DNA of 64,000 nt, from the NCBI GenBank assembly GCA_023376005.1, contig CM042152.1, positions 88,573,208 through 88,637,207 on the forward strand, in the 5' to 3' direction. Every line of letters starts with the position of its first letter. Positions within the stretch are counted from its first letter, which is position 1. The stretch comes from Doryteuthis pealeii (taxonomy: Eukaryota; Mollusca; Cephalopoda; Myopsida; Loliginidae). This document shows positions 20,035 to 31,545 of this stretch, piece after piece. A program made the position numbers and the translations under genes. The notes beneath the pieces are model-generated. The model searched no databases. It worked only from the letters and a program-made list of their open reading frames with translations, and was not told the DNA's origin.

Positions 20035-20639
20035 CAAAGACTGCATGTACTAACACTGAAACCGCCTGCTTGGGGGTCCTGGAAAGCAATGTTTCATATA
20101 TTTTATATGCATACTATTTTATAAAACTTTACATGTAGTAGAGTATTATATATTCATAATTCATCAGAGAGGAATATATATTATATATAATAATTCATCA
20201 GAGAGGCATTTTAATCACACCCGAAGTGAAGCAATGCAAAAAATGGTACCCCATTACTACCATCTACAATTGGCACCTACCACGTCATGAACAATCCTCC
20301 CATATTTTCTTACATAACTTACAATAACATCTAAACAGCTGTAGCGAAAAAAATGATGTGATTCGTGCCTTGCGTGTACAATGATTAAAAATCCAAAGGA
20401 AATGAAGATATGGGTGCCTTAACACCATAATTAAGGTAACGTGGTCTCGGAGCCAGGAGAATTGGCGAGAATATATTTGCATGTATGCAAATTTATTCGA
20501 GATCGAGCTGAGCATAAAATACAAGACAACCAGGAAAGTGGCATGAGATTCTAGCACCAGCTCTGAAGCAATTCACTGGTGAATAAAAGCATTAAATATT
20601 AAACATAGAATTTTGAGTTGTTTCTACATATGCTGTTAA
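20035..20639. other. No gene recognised; one short duplication
   Basis: TAATTCATCAGAGAGG occurs twice (about 20155 and 20199). The minus-strand open frame across 20285-20557 has no splice context or recognisable domain. Confidence 0.5.
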
Positions 20640-21690
20640 AATTTGAGATTCTTTAAATGAAAGTTGGTCAAGTTATTAAATAACAGAATGATATCAATAT
20701 TTCTTAAATACCCTACACATCTCAAATTATATTCTCTTGTTTTTTAAACACCCTGTATAATAAAGTGATAGTGTCAAGACATCCTCTTAGACATCTGAGA
20801 TGAGTTAGTGCCAATTTTCAAAGAAATATTATGGAGCAAGTCTCAATATATTTTTTTATTTTCTGGTAAAACACAGGATTGTACAAGTGCAGTACAAGTT
20901 GGTCAAGTTATTAAATAACAGAATGATATCAATATTTCTTAAATACCCTACACATCTCAAATTATATTCTCTTGTTTTTTAAACACCCTGTATAACAAAG
21001 TGATAGTGTCAAGACATCCTCTTAGACATCTGAGATGAGTTAGTGCCAATTTTCAAAGAAATATTTTGGAGCGAGTCTCAATATATTTTTTATTTTCTGG
21101 CAAAACACAGGATTGTACAAGTGCAGTACCCTCCAATCCCACCAGATTTAAACCTGATTTTTTGTTTTTTGTTTCTGACTCCGGAAAATTCATTTCAACG
21201 GTCTAATTTGAGGACATGGAGAACATTAGTATGTAAGATTCAAAGTTAATAATTGAACAACAGCTCCGACACGTTGTGAGACAAAACATTTAATAGGTGT
21301 ACAGCACATGGTAACGATAAGATACATAAAGTACATAGATACATAAGATACAAATAAGATATAAGAGTAGAGATAAAAGGACACATTCATGAATGGTAAA
21401 TATACCAGATGTTCCCAGGTGGCCACAAACGGCAACACAGTGGGAAGATAACTCTTCCAGGCAAAGGGAAGATAATACCTTACAAGTACAATAACTCAGC
21501 TTCACACCCGGTTTAAAAAAATAGTTTTACAGGTGCTTCAACTAATGAAAAAAATTACTGGAATAAGTGTGTTGAATGCCAAGGGAACAAATTATATAAG
21601 AAAATGAATGTTTCATTCATTGCTAATTTTTGTCTTGGTAAATACAGCTTCAGTCTCAATACTTTTTGAACACACTTCATATACCTGTAA
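20640..21690 (+). pseudogene. Mariner transposase fossil, partly tandem-duplicated
   Basis: The frame after 21090 reads FLAKHRIVQVQYPPIPPDLN, matching the mariner region just before the third catalytic aspartate (usually PPYSPDLNPCD); here the expected Asp is lost. Further on, GCTTCAACTAATGAAAAAAA codes a degenerate W-x-x-C-x-x-x-G C-terminus (21530-21600). A roughly 245 bp upstream part is present twice in tandem (20659-20900 and 20897-21130), nearly identical. About 260 bp at 21250-21510 interrupts the reading and is unrelated. Ends with GTCTTGGTAAATACAGC and TCTCAATACTTTTTGAACAC. Confidence 0.65.
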
Positions 21691-21786
21691 TTGTATATTT
21701 AAATAATTCTATTGGGAAGCTTTAGACTACAAGAAAGTCACTATTTTGATATGAAGGAATTCACTTAACTAATTAATCACACTCTT

Positions 21787-22218
21787 GTTTGGTTGGTTGG
21801 ATTTTAGGGCATGTCAACCATTGGGTCATTTTATGCCAAAGACGTTTTGTTTTATTCATTCTTGATGGGTACTCAATTTTCTTTTTTAAACTCAATTTTT
21901 TTTAAACATTTTTTTGTTTGTTTGTTGGAACTCATTTTGTTTCGATTTAACCCATAGATCAGACCCTAACAGGTACTACCACTCTGGACCTGGGAGTAAT
22001 GGTGATCAAGGGGTATTCCACATTCCCCAAGCTCCAGAATTGGAACTTCACCATCAGGAGTTCAACGTCATACAGGACATTAAGACCCTCAACCACCACT
22101 CCTAGCACATATGATAAAAATGGTTGGGAGTTGCCATAAGGGCAATTGAGTTGGGACAATTATATAGGTGCTAGGACTTGACATGACCAGCCAATTGATC
22201 GGAGGGGCCCCTGTCTGA
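21787..22218 (+). mobile_element. Ret-C copy
   Basis: GGCATGTCAACCATTGGGTC head, TTTAACCCATAGATC, AACAGGTACTACCACTCTGG, CATTCCCCAAGCTCCAGAAT, then the 3' extension (GTGCTAGGACTTGACATGAC, CCAGCCAATTGATCGGAGGG). Confidence 0.8.
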
Positions 22219-22918
22219 CCATCTCACACTCTTGGTAGCATAATATTCTATAGCAATAGCAGCATTAGTAGTGATAGTAGCAAACATTAATTAGCATAGT
22301 AATGCCAATAACATTCTTATATTAAACTTCTCTTTCCAACTTTAACTTATTTTATTTAAAAGATATTTCCAATTTTAATTAACAAGTTTTTAAAAATATA
22401 AATCTATAATTGCAAAAAGGCTTCCAATGAAGTAAACCATATTTAAGTATTCCACAGTAGCACAATGTGCAAGAACATTGTGCTTTTCATGTATAACACA
22501 GAATAAAGATGTTATTGCCAATTAAGTTGCATTTGCCATTTGTGAATGAGTTGGAGTGAAACAGTAGAAAAATGTCAGAGTTGAAGGTGGTGACTTCACA
22601 GCCATGGCAATGAAAAAAAAAATGGAAAGGTTTGGAATAACAATTTGAAAATGTGGAATGTGTGTGAATAAATAGAAAGAAGATGTGAGAATATAAAGAT
22701 AAAATGTTTTAACAAAATACATCATTCAAACTGAAAGAGAGAGAGAAAAGAAAAATCCTTCGGGGAAAAAGAAATATTTATAAGGTTAGAAAAAGGGGAA
22801 CAACTGAAGCAATTACATGGTCAAAAAAGAAAAGAGATGCATACATTTGGAAGGTGTGAAAGACTTGTTGAAGGTGAAAAGTCACTTTATTCATAAAAAT
22901 AAAAAAACTAGAGAATGA

Positions 22919-22924
<6 letters not shown>
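22219..22924. other. No feature recognised
   Basis: AT-rich; no supported gene. The purine content of the plus strand rises toward the GA tract. Confidence 0.55.

Positions 22925-22973
<49 letters not shown>
22925..22973. repeat. (GA)n microsatellite
   Basis: About 24 uninterrupted GA units. It yields the S-L repeat in a minus-strand open frame, which is not coding. Further purine-rich runs follow at 23115-23160. Confidence 0.95.
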
Positions 22974-22976
<3 letters not shown>

Positions 22977-23171
22977 TGATAAAGATGAAATAATAGAAAT
23001 AAAGGTTTTAGAGTGAGGAGTAGTGGGAGGAAAAAAAACACAGAACAGGGGGTTTGAAATTGTAGAGAAAAGGATAAACAAAAATTAATTTTGTTAGAAG
23101 GATAGGAGGAATACAAAAAAAAAAAAAGAAAAAGAAAAAGAAAAAGAAAAAGAGAAAGAAAGCTTTGACTT

Positions 23172-23358
23172 TGTTGATTTCATTTTATTTTAGGGCATGT
23201 CAAACTCGGTGGGTCATTTAATGCCAACAAAGTTTTGAAATAAATTCATTCTTGATAGGTACACCATTTTTTTATGAACACATTTTGTTCTATTTAACCC
23301 ATAGATGGGAACCTAACAAGTACTACCACTCCGGGTCAGGGTGGACCTGGGAGTAATG
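23172..23358 (+). mobile_element. Ret-C, 3'-truncated
   Basis: GGGCATGTCAAACTCGGTGG, GTCATTTAATGCCAACAAAG, ACCCATAGATGGGAACC, CACTCCGGGTCAGGGTGGAC; broken at GGGAGTAATGG and followed by purine-rich DNA (23359-24250) with no other feature. Confidence 0.8.
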
Positions 23359-24257
23359 GAGAAAGATAGATAAATCAACTTAATAATAAAGGTAGGAGGA
23401 ATTTGGACATTGGAGAGAAAAATGAAAATTTTCAAATAGAACAAGGAAAAAAAAAAGAGAATCATCTAGAAAGACAGAAAAAGAGAAACAGAAAAAAAAA
23501 GTAATTCAATAAAAATGCTAGATAGAATTCAGATATTGATAAAATAAAAGACTTTTCAAAAAGAACCAGAAAAGAGAAGTTCATATTAAGAAAGTAGAGA
23601 AAAAGATAGAAAAGTCAAGTCAGTAAGATGTTAAGGGGAGTTAACTCTTTGATGAGCAAAAGGAGATTCTATGAATAAAGAGATGTAAGCACAAGAGAAG
23701 AGATATAAATGATGTGATATTATATTTAATGATTATTTGAGAGCAGTACAAGGAACTAAATGAGTACAAAAAAAAGAGATAAATAATAAGTTAATATTTG
23801 TAAAAGGGTCTATTGATCATATTGGAAAAAGGAAAGTGGTATTCTGTTGAAAGAAAGTGCAGGCATATGGTGGGGGTAGAAGAAGAAGAAGTAGAAGAAG
23901 AGAGAAAAGTAACATTATTGACAAGAGAACAAAATTACATATATAAATGTACACTCCCACCCATTTGCCCTTAGGACAAGAGTTTCCCCAATACTGAAAC
24001 AAAAAAACTTGTTTGTTAGCAAGAGATGAAAGCTTACACTGAGATTACTCAAAACCTCTAAGTCTATAAGACTCTTATTTTTACAAGGGCATTGTTTGCA
24101 CTCATGCTCACCACAATTCACCATGACTCCCTACCTATACTGTTCGAATGTTTTGTGTTTAGCCTCTGGTCTCTAATACCAGCATACACTGAATGCAGTG
24201 TAATATTTTAGAAAAAAAAACCAGCTTATAAGGTCAGCAAATAAGGTAAATAAAAGC

Positions 24258-24572
24258 AATGTATGTATTTACCCAACCTCTCTGCCATGAGCAGGATGTG
24301 ACACAAGGTCAATTTTTTGCAGAGTAAATTTGGTTTGAATCCATAGTTTTTATTCTACCAGAAAAAAGAAAGAAAGAAAGAAATAGAGAAACAAAAAAGT
24401 AAGAGTTGCAGAAAAAAGAAAAAGAAAGAAAGAAAAATAAATAAGAATAAGAGTAGCAGAAGAAAGAAAGAAAGAAAGAAAAAAAAAAGATACAGCATGA
24501 GAGAGATTGGGGGAAAAAGAAATCAAAGTAGCAGAAGAAAGAAAGAAAGAAAAATACAAAGAAAAATAGAAA

Positions 24573-24617
<45 letters not shown>

Positions 24618-25010
24618 AGCAAAGAAAAAAAGAAAGAAAGAAAGAAGGAAGAAGATACAGACATGGGAGAAATAGGAGAAAAAAGAAACAGAAATAGCAA
24701 CAGAAAGAAAGAAAAAGAAAGAAATAAAAGTAGCAGAAGAAAGAAAGTCTATGTAAGGAAATAAATAAATAAATAAAGAAAGAAAGAAAGAAGGAAGATA
24801 CGCCATGAGTGGGATAAAGGCTAAAGAATACATTTTGACATAGTACTTATCTATAGCAGTGGGGAGTGTCAAAAAGATAGATTCATTAAATAAAAGGTCA
24901 TTAGTGTGAAATGAAATACAAACAGTTTTGTCCAGGATTTGAACTCACATCGTCAATTCCATTTCCTACAATGATAATCTAAACATCTAGTTGTATGGCT
25001 TGCACCTCTA
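24258..25010 (-). mobile_element. SINE-A split by an expanded GAAA tract
   Basis: The 3' half is at 24258-24360 (GAGCAGGATGTGACACAAGG), the 5' half at about 24895-25010 (AATGAAATACAAACAG, GTCCAGGATTTGAACTCACA). The 535 bp between them is mostly (GAAA)n with AAATA interruptions. Confidence 0.75.
24361..24800. repeat. (GAAA)n-rich polypurine tract
   Basis: Irregular GAAA repeats, longest perfect run around 24571-24617. Blocks containing AGCAGAAGAAAGAAAG and GATACAGCATGAGAGAG/GATACAGACATGGGAG recur, so the tract also grew by larger duplications. F/S-only and K/E/R-only open frames come from it. Confidence 0.95.
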
Positions 25011-25113
25011 TCCTGTCTCCAATCTATAATACCAGTGTAATGGATGTTGTATAATATATGAATATATTTGCTTTGGACAAAAAAAATAGAATAAAACCCA
25101 GTTTTATTGATAA

Positions 25114-25190
25114 CTAGCAGTGGCTACCCGGCGTCACCTGGTAGAGGCTTTTAAAAAGTTAGTCCTGCAGATCCATTATTACTGAATCAT
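25114..25190 (-). mobile_element. Hel-2 Helitron 3' end
   Basis: On the minus strand: hairpin CTACCAGGTGACGCCGGGTA, then GCCACTG and CTAG, followed by host T. This is the Helitron end structure, also seen at 35008 and 62400. I cannot find the matching 5' end; sequence to about 25740 shows no other family. Confidence 0.6.
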
Positions 25191-25744
25191 GAGTTGAATC
25201 ATCATGGAATGCCCCCATCTAAATCCGTATGTAAAAAAAAAAAAATAGACCTTGCATTGATCCAGCTACTCTAAAAAGAAATGTTAAAGTCCACTATCTA
25301 AAATATTAAATGAAAAAAAAATCCATGCTGTTATCATTTAGATTTTATTTTTTAATCATCTTCATGAATATAAATCAAATCTCTGTTATTTTTGCTCAAA
25401 AACCAAGCCCTGGTGATATTTAATGTGTATATATATTTACTTTGTCGTTAATTGTTTTATTTTCAATGTTTCCTCTGGACATACATATACACACAACTGT
25501 TCTATATATATGTATAGATAGATAAATATTTGTTAGGTGTGATTATTTTCAACTGTATTCAGTCTCTAGTTTTGAAAATTGAGTCTTGTTTTTTTTTTTG
25601 GTACATACCTAATACAATAACCTATAATCTATAGTATTTTTATACTTATACTAACTATAACTGATACTCAACATTTGGTGTATTCGATCTTCTTTAGATA
25701 ATACCATGACACTTACTTGTATACATTTTTTTTAAATATATATT

Positions 25745-26195
25745 TAGTTGGTTTGATCTCACTGACAAACTAAAATGGTAAAAGGCTGTGGTTATATCAG
25801 TACTGCTGTATGGCTGCACCACTTGGACCCTAACAAAGCGCCTTGAGAATAAGCTAGATGGGAGCTGCACAAGAATGCTGCATGCAGTCTTGAACAAGTC
25901 ATGGAAACAGCACCCCACAAAAAGCAGCTGTATGGCGACCTGCCCCCATCTCGCAAACCATCCGAGTGAGATGGACTAGGCATGCAGGACACTGCTGAAG
26001 AAGCAAGGATGAGCTCATAAGCAACGTTCTCCTGTAGAAGCCAACACATGAACATGCTAGTGTGGGTCACCCAATAAGGACCAACTATGCGAGGATGCTG
26101 GTTGCTGCGCAATGAGTGATAGGGAAGGTTGGCAAGAGATTGTCATGGATATCTGTGCTGCGTGCACAACATAATGATGATGATGATGATGATTT
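25745..26195 (+). pseudogene. LINE reverse-transcriptase tail fossil
   Basis: Frames carry SVLLYGCTTWTLTKR-like sequence (here with LYGCTTWTLTKRLENKL), then RMLHAVLNKSWKQHPTK, and after a stop a region matching a W/C/H-containing tail (RHAGHC, KDELIS, ASVGHPIRTNY). This is the segment just downstream of the reverse transcriptase in a non-LTR family. It ends with a (GAT)n run at 26172-26191. There is at least one stop (25979) and one frameshift. Two relatives are at 4237 and 59698. Confidence 0.75.
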
Positions 26196-26262
26196 GTTCA
26201 ATAGTATATCATTTTCTTATGGGTTATTTAATGCCAAAAATTAATTTGTAAATGTTTGATTA
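26196..26262 (+). mobile_element. Ret-C/D head scrap
   Basis: TTTGTTCAATAGTATATCAT and GGGTTATTTAATGCC only. Confidence 0.4.
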
Positions 26263-26315
26263 TATTGATGGTACAGGGTTATATAGTTTTAAGTATTCCT
26301 ATCTAACACCAATAA

Positions 26316-26568
26316 CTGACAAGCTCAGTCGGTAGAGTGTTCGGCTAGGAATCACAAGGTTCTTGGTTCGATACCAGCCCTCACCAACTCAGCGAATAAG
26401 TAGCATAGGGATCTGTACGGTAAAGTGAGGAGCTAATGGTAGGTGAGGCACTCCACCTCAGATGCTAAAATAATCTCCTTGGTCTAGCGCTAGTGAAAAG
26501 GGGATAGACCCCCCTTGCAGTCTGGCCGATACCGACATTAGGCCGCCCCGACGACGACTTTATGATTT
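26316..26568 (+). mobile_element. SINE-B copy
   Basis: AAGCTCAGTCGGTAGAGTGT head, GGTTCGATACCAGCCCTCAC, CAGGGATCTG-type block with one change, GAAAAGGGGATAGACCCCCC, end AGGCCGCCCCGACGACGACT. Confidence 0.88.
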
Positions 26569-26657
26569 CAAGTAACTGATTATAATAATCCTTAGAAAAC
26601 AATCATAGTTTCAAGTGACTTTTCTTAATAAAATAATTTGCACCCATTCACCTTAGG

Positions 26658-26895
26658 TTTGGTAGGTTCTATGTCTTTGTTTAATGGCATATCAGCCTTC
26701 TTGGGTTATTTAATGTCAAGGCTATCCTTGTAGAACAATAGTGGTCCTATTTAACCCATAGCTGGGAGGACGATGAGGTTCATACCTTTCCAAAGAGTAT
26801 TAGTCTAAAAGTAAATGTAATAGAATGAGTAGGGTTCAAACTCATTTACTACAATGTCTAGCAGATTACTAAACTACACCATAGGGACTCCCCTA
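26658..26895 (+). mobile_element. Ret-D copy (single 3' unit)
   Basis: TTTGTTTAATGGCATATCAG, GGGTTATTTAATGTCAAGGC, ACCTTTCCAAAGAGTATTAG, ending with ATAGGGACTCCCC. It shows the ancestral, unexpanded 3' end. Confidence 0.75.
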
Positions 26896-27346
26896 GTTAT
26901 CTTTTTAGTGGGTGAGTGTGTGTGTGTCTAAGGTCAGTGCCCAATTTTTCCAGCACCATCTTTTACACAATGTTAGGGAAATTTTTAGAAATATTTTTCT
27001 GTGAAAAAATAAATATTTTGTTTTATTTTGTTGAAGATTTTAACTGGATATAATATGTACATTGGACACTGTTTATTCTTTATGTTTAGTCAGAAAATGT
27101 AGTTGCTTACTATGATGTCACTACGCCACAGGAACTATCAAATAGGCAACTTATGTGTCTATGAATCTCTGGGTTAACGTGTGTTTATATATCATCAGAT
27201 CATACCGGAAGCATGGATATCGATGACTCTCAAAAACTGTCCTTATGGGTCATGGCTTTTGAGAGGTCTTCCGTGCAGCATCCAACATCCGCACAGACCT
27301 GATTGATGAAGGAAATATTCAGCCTCCAATCTATGCTTTATAAGAA

Positions 27347-28267
27347 CTAGCAAATATATGCACCCTCTGGGTGCAAGTAATCAAGTTTTAATATAATAAA
27401 ATATCATATTAAATTAGAAAGGCTAATGAAAATAAACAAAAATGTAGATAAAAAGATTTGGAACAGAGGGGGTATGATTGAAAAATAGAACAACTTTGAA
27501 ACTAACTCTTCCATCATTTTCCATTACTCCCATCTTTCATTGGTAAATTTTCCTAATTTAACTATTTAGTGAAAATAGGAAGTAAAGAATAAATTTACAG
27601 TTATTTCTTCTTGTTAATGGATTTCTTTTAAGATTTATCCCTGAGATTTTTGCTCACATTCATTAAGATAAAACCAAACAATTAGAAATCAATAATACTA
27701 AGCACACATTTATTATAATAAATTTTTTATTTCAATATGCAAATTAGCTTTCCCATTCACACTGTAAACCGCTATTTTGTTGTATATATAAATACACTTG
27801 CATGTTATTAGTATGTAGATATGGTCAACAGTGGCTTCGGCCTCTGGACCATTGCTATAATTAACGGCGTTGATCCCAGGGGGCCATCCCCCCAGGCAAC
27901 ACCTGCCCCCTTGATTTAAAGGGGCAGGGCTGGGTTTATTGCCCAGTGCCTGAGGCACCCCCCTTGAGGGGGAATGCCGACGGGATCGACGCAATTTTTC
28001 ACCCGCCACCCCATGAGTCTCGGCTTGTGGGTGGTCCCACATAAATAGGGCCTTGTGCCTGACCCGTACATGTGGGGTACGTGGAAAATATCATGTAGAT
28101 ATGGTCAACAGTATTAATAATGTAAAAACAATTTTATTAATAATTGAGGTTTAAATAAAAATAAAATCATAGAGAATGTGACGTAAATAACTAAGGGAAT
28201 TGTGACTTGAGTAGTAATATAGTTTCGGTTACAGATAAACAAACACACAATCTCCATTATAATAAGA
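27347..28267 (-). mobile_element. Hel-1 Helitron with nested retroposon
   Basis: On the minus strand: host A, TCTTATTATAATGGAGATTG (5' end at 28267) to hairpin GCACCCAGAGGGTGC, ATATATTTG, CTAG and host T. Removing the insert at 27833-28092 and one copy of its target duplication leaves about 640 bp, the family size. Confidence 0.88.
27833..28092 (-). mobile_element. Rep-H retroposon inserted in Hel-1
   Basis: A 260 bp GC-rich insert bounded by perfect 20-bp direct repeats (ATGTAGATATGGTCAACAGT at 27813-27832 and 28093-28112). Single-copy sequence at this point in the other Hel-1 copies confirms the target duplication. It contains GCCTCAGGCACTGGGCAATA, CCCTTTAAATCAAGGGGGCA and GGGATCAACGCCGTTAATT on the minus strand. 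A diverged copy is at 55045. A possible B-box-like GTCGATCCC lies on the minus strand; otherwise its origin is unknown. Confidence 0.85.
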
Positions 28268-29538
28268 TATTTTTGCTTTGATGGATTTATCCTGATCTTC
28301 CATCAATTCAATTAAAACTTTTCATGCATGATCTCTCATTTATATTACAACTGGATTCAAAAAAAGAAAACATTGAAAATATCATCCAGATAATAAATAC
28401 TGTGATCATCTTTCAAATATGATTGGTAAAAGGTTGAAGAGGTTAAGTATTCAAAAATCCAAAAATATTAGACTCATTTTTGACTTGACAATGGAATATT
28501 GATTCATCCTAAACAACTTTTTTTTTTCGAGTTCTTTTTATTCAGAAAAGGTTTGTAGGGTTTACAGTATGAAAATAAAGGATCAAATCAACATTTTCTT
28601 TTATATGATCCCACCTGCACCAATTTGTGGTTCAATATGCAAAAAATGAGGCCAAGATAGAATAGTCAGAATCCATATTGAATAAAAAAAAATTAAAAAG
28701 AAGCTGTGCACTTTTATATTTGGTTTGTTTTGAAGAATTCTCACTCTGTAAGTCAATGATTCTATTTTATAAATTCTTTTAAAAGCAAGATTGATTTATT
28801 TGTCCAAGTTGAACTAGAATTTTAGTCTTAAAGATTTTTCATGTTCCTATTTCATATATGTAGTAGTCCAAAAATAAGTACCCTCCTGATATATATTAAT
28901 TTATTTCTTTTTTTGGGGGTGGGTGGAGAGTAAGAGTGTTGTCATTTGGTACTAATGAAGTTAGGGATCATATCTTACCAAAGTATTTTTTTTTAACATA
29001 TTAATGATTTGAAGGCAATTACAATGCATATAAAAGATAAAAACAAAAAGATGTTATTTTTGTTTTATCGATTTCAAAGTATAGAACTTTATCTTCAGAG
29101 ATTAATATCAGAAATGTACGTGCTTAAGTTTTTTTGTGTGGTTATATTTTTTTTTCTTATTTTTTTTCCTCTTCTTTTTTTTTTCCTTTCTCCTTTCTTT
29201 TTTTCTTTATTTTATGAATGAAATGGGCGAATAACTAATTTCTTATTTTTTTGAATATCTGTTGAGAACGAATGTTTGAACCCCTGCTTGTATACTATCC
29301 AATATTGTCTGTTTATCTACCGGTGAAACATTGCAACAATGTAGCCATGTTGAATTCAAAATAAAAACCGTCACATAGAAAAATTCATATACTTAGCTTT
29401 TCTTTTCTTTTTTTTTTTTCTTTTTTCTCTAATTTTTTCTTTTTTTAATTTTTTTTCAGTCGTAAAAAATAAAATGTATTAATTTAATTAGATTTTTATT
29501 TATTATTTTAATTATTTTAATTATTTTAAAAAATTTTT
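28268..29538. other. No feature recognised
   Basis: AT-rich with T-rich runs (29140-29215, 29400-29460). No supported coding exon or family. Confidence 0.55.
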
Positions 29539-29603
29539 TTTAGTGAACATTCTAAATTTCCCAGGGTCGTCACGACCCTGGGAAATTTGGAATGTTCACT
29601 AAA
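29539..29603. repeat. 65 bp near-perfect palindrome
   Basis: Arms of 32 nt around a single C at 29571: TTTAGTGAACATTCTAAATT on the outside, CCCAGGGTCGT at the centre. The only arm difference is one T that would form a G-U pair in RNA. The inner GC-rich part (CCCAGGGTCGT/ACGACCCTGGG) is strikingly unlike the AT-rich surroundings. Confidence 0.95.
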
Positions 29604-30173
29604 AGAACTATATGAATACATGCACCTAATTTCTGAACATCTCTCACTCCATGAATCATTCATTTCACTATCCTCAATTTGGTTGTTCCAGTCACAATGT
29701 TTAGCTAACAAGTTCTCCAAGTGAATATCAAATTCCTAAATCTTCCAAGAGCTTTTGATAAAATCTTTTATCCAATATCTTTTCAAAAACTCATTTGCCA
29801 TTCCAATTAGAAAAAAAAAAAAAACAATTAAAATTAAATGTTGAGTCATGTGAATAATTAATTACTCTAATCTGTTTATTATCTTAGTGAATGTATTTTG
29901 TACAAACTTTTTTTTTTACTGTTTCCTGGATGCAATACAAAGTTAAGAAAAGTTAGAAAGCACAGGAGCCATGTCACAATTAAAAAGATTAGGATACTTG
30001 TCTCAATAATTGAAAAGAAACATGTCTCCAGGATTTTATAGGGGATTCATTAACCCTTTTAGTGAGGTGCATTTAGCAACAGATTTATTGGATGGAATGA
30101 ACTTTTGACCATAAAATTAAAAAAAACAAAAAAAAAAAAAACAAAAAAACTTGCAAATAAAAAGAAATATTGG

Positions 30174-30425
30174 AGTTTTGGCTTAGCTCAGTCGATAGAG
30201 CGTTCGACTAGAAACCACAAGGTTCCTGGTTCGATACTGGCCCTCGCCAACTCAGCGTATGAGTAGCACAGGGATCTGTGCGGTAAAGTAAGGAGCTGAT
30301 GATAGGTGTGGCGCTCCACCTCAGATGCCAAAAAACAATCTCCTTGGTCTAGCACTATTGAAAAGGGGATAGACTCTCTCGCTGACTGGCTGATACTGAC
30401 TTTAGGCCGCCTCGTTGACTTTACT
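30174..30425 (+). mobile_element. SINE-B copy
   Basis: TTAGCTCAGTCGATAGAGCG, GGTTCGATACTGG, CAACTCAGCGTATGAGTAGC, GATAGGTGTGGCGCTCCACC, GAAAAGGGGATAGACTCTCT, TTTAGGCCGCCTCG. Well preserved. Confidence 0.92.
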
Positions 30426-30429
30426 ATTA

Positions 30430-31300
30430 AACAATGGCCTCTGATGAATACATAAAATAGAAATTTTTTTTTTTTAGTTTTGAAGTGACAATAATCTTTT
30501 ATATTTGATTTAATGACAGTTCAATTAACAGACCTAGCACTAGCCTGTCAGTTGTCACAATCAGCTTACCAAGAACCCCCAAACAAATCATATAGTAAAA
30601 TCATAAAATTCTTTTTACAAGACAAATAGTGCTCAGTTTGATTTCTCTCATACTATTTATGGTAAGCAAAGAATTTTGATTACTGGTTCCATATGTTAAA
30701 ACTAAATAGGAAAGTTGCCAATATTTTTGTATCATCTTAAATAGCTTTAACTTCCAATGTCAAAATTCACTTAGCAAAATTAGAATCGGATACTGGTTTT
30801 GATATTTGTGATGGCTGAATAATTTTTCATGTTTTAATATCAAGAGGAATTGATTAATGGAAACAGTTGAAGAGAGAGAGACCTTACAAAAGTTTGAAAA
30901 TGGAATACAATAAAAATCACTAGATTCTTCTGAATTATTGAAAATCCTTTATATGAAAAATCTGAATCCTTTAATAATGGCACCAAGTATTTAAACCATT
31001 ATTCTCAGATTAAAATTGTCAGTTGTTTGGAACTGTTGACAATAGAAGGAAAGAAGTAAAACTCGGATATATTGAATGAATTCCCGGAGTTTTCCAGGAT
31101 ATGTTTTCAGAGCAATATCCTAATACCAGTAGAACAACACAATGTTCAAAAACTACATCATATTAAATGAAACATATTCGTTTGTGTTTGTGAACATATA
31201 TAAAGCTATGAGAAGACTGATATGCTATCAATATTCAGCAAATTTGAAAAGCGCTCCTGCCAAATTTAATGATAAAAATCATTAGTCAGGTTCCTTCATT
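30430..31300. other. No feature recognised
   Basis: AT-rich DNA without supported gene or repeat family. Confidence 0.55.
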
Positions 31301-31307
31301 ATATATA

Positions 31308-31545
31308 CTAGCAAATATATGCACCCTCCGGGTGCAAGTATTTAAGTGTCAATATGATAAAATATCATGTTAAATTAGAAAGGCTAATGAAACTGAAAAA
31401 GAATTCAGATAAAAATATTTGGAACAGAGGGGGTATGATTGAAAAATAGAACAACTTTGAAACTAACTCTTCCATCATTTTCCATTACTCCTGTCTTTCA
31501 TCGTATTCCTTCTTGTCTTTTAAGATTGAATATTCATTCAGCATG
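31308..31545 (-). mobile_element. Hel-1 Helitron, 3' end only
   Basis: The 3' terminus (hairpin GCACCCGGAGGGTGC, ATATATTTG, CTAG, host T) and about 190 bp of body up to GATGAAAGACAGGAGT, then an internal deletion joins ATCTTAAAAGACAAGAAGG-like sequence. The 5' terminus is missing. Confidence 0.75.

Noticed and set aside
21250..21510. Solo LTR inside the mariner fossil
   Set aside because: I could not find TG...CA ends with matching target duplications.
24309..24872. 187-codon minus-strand open frame
   Set aside because: F/S-rich translation of the (GAAA)n tract.
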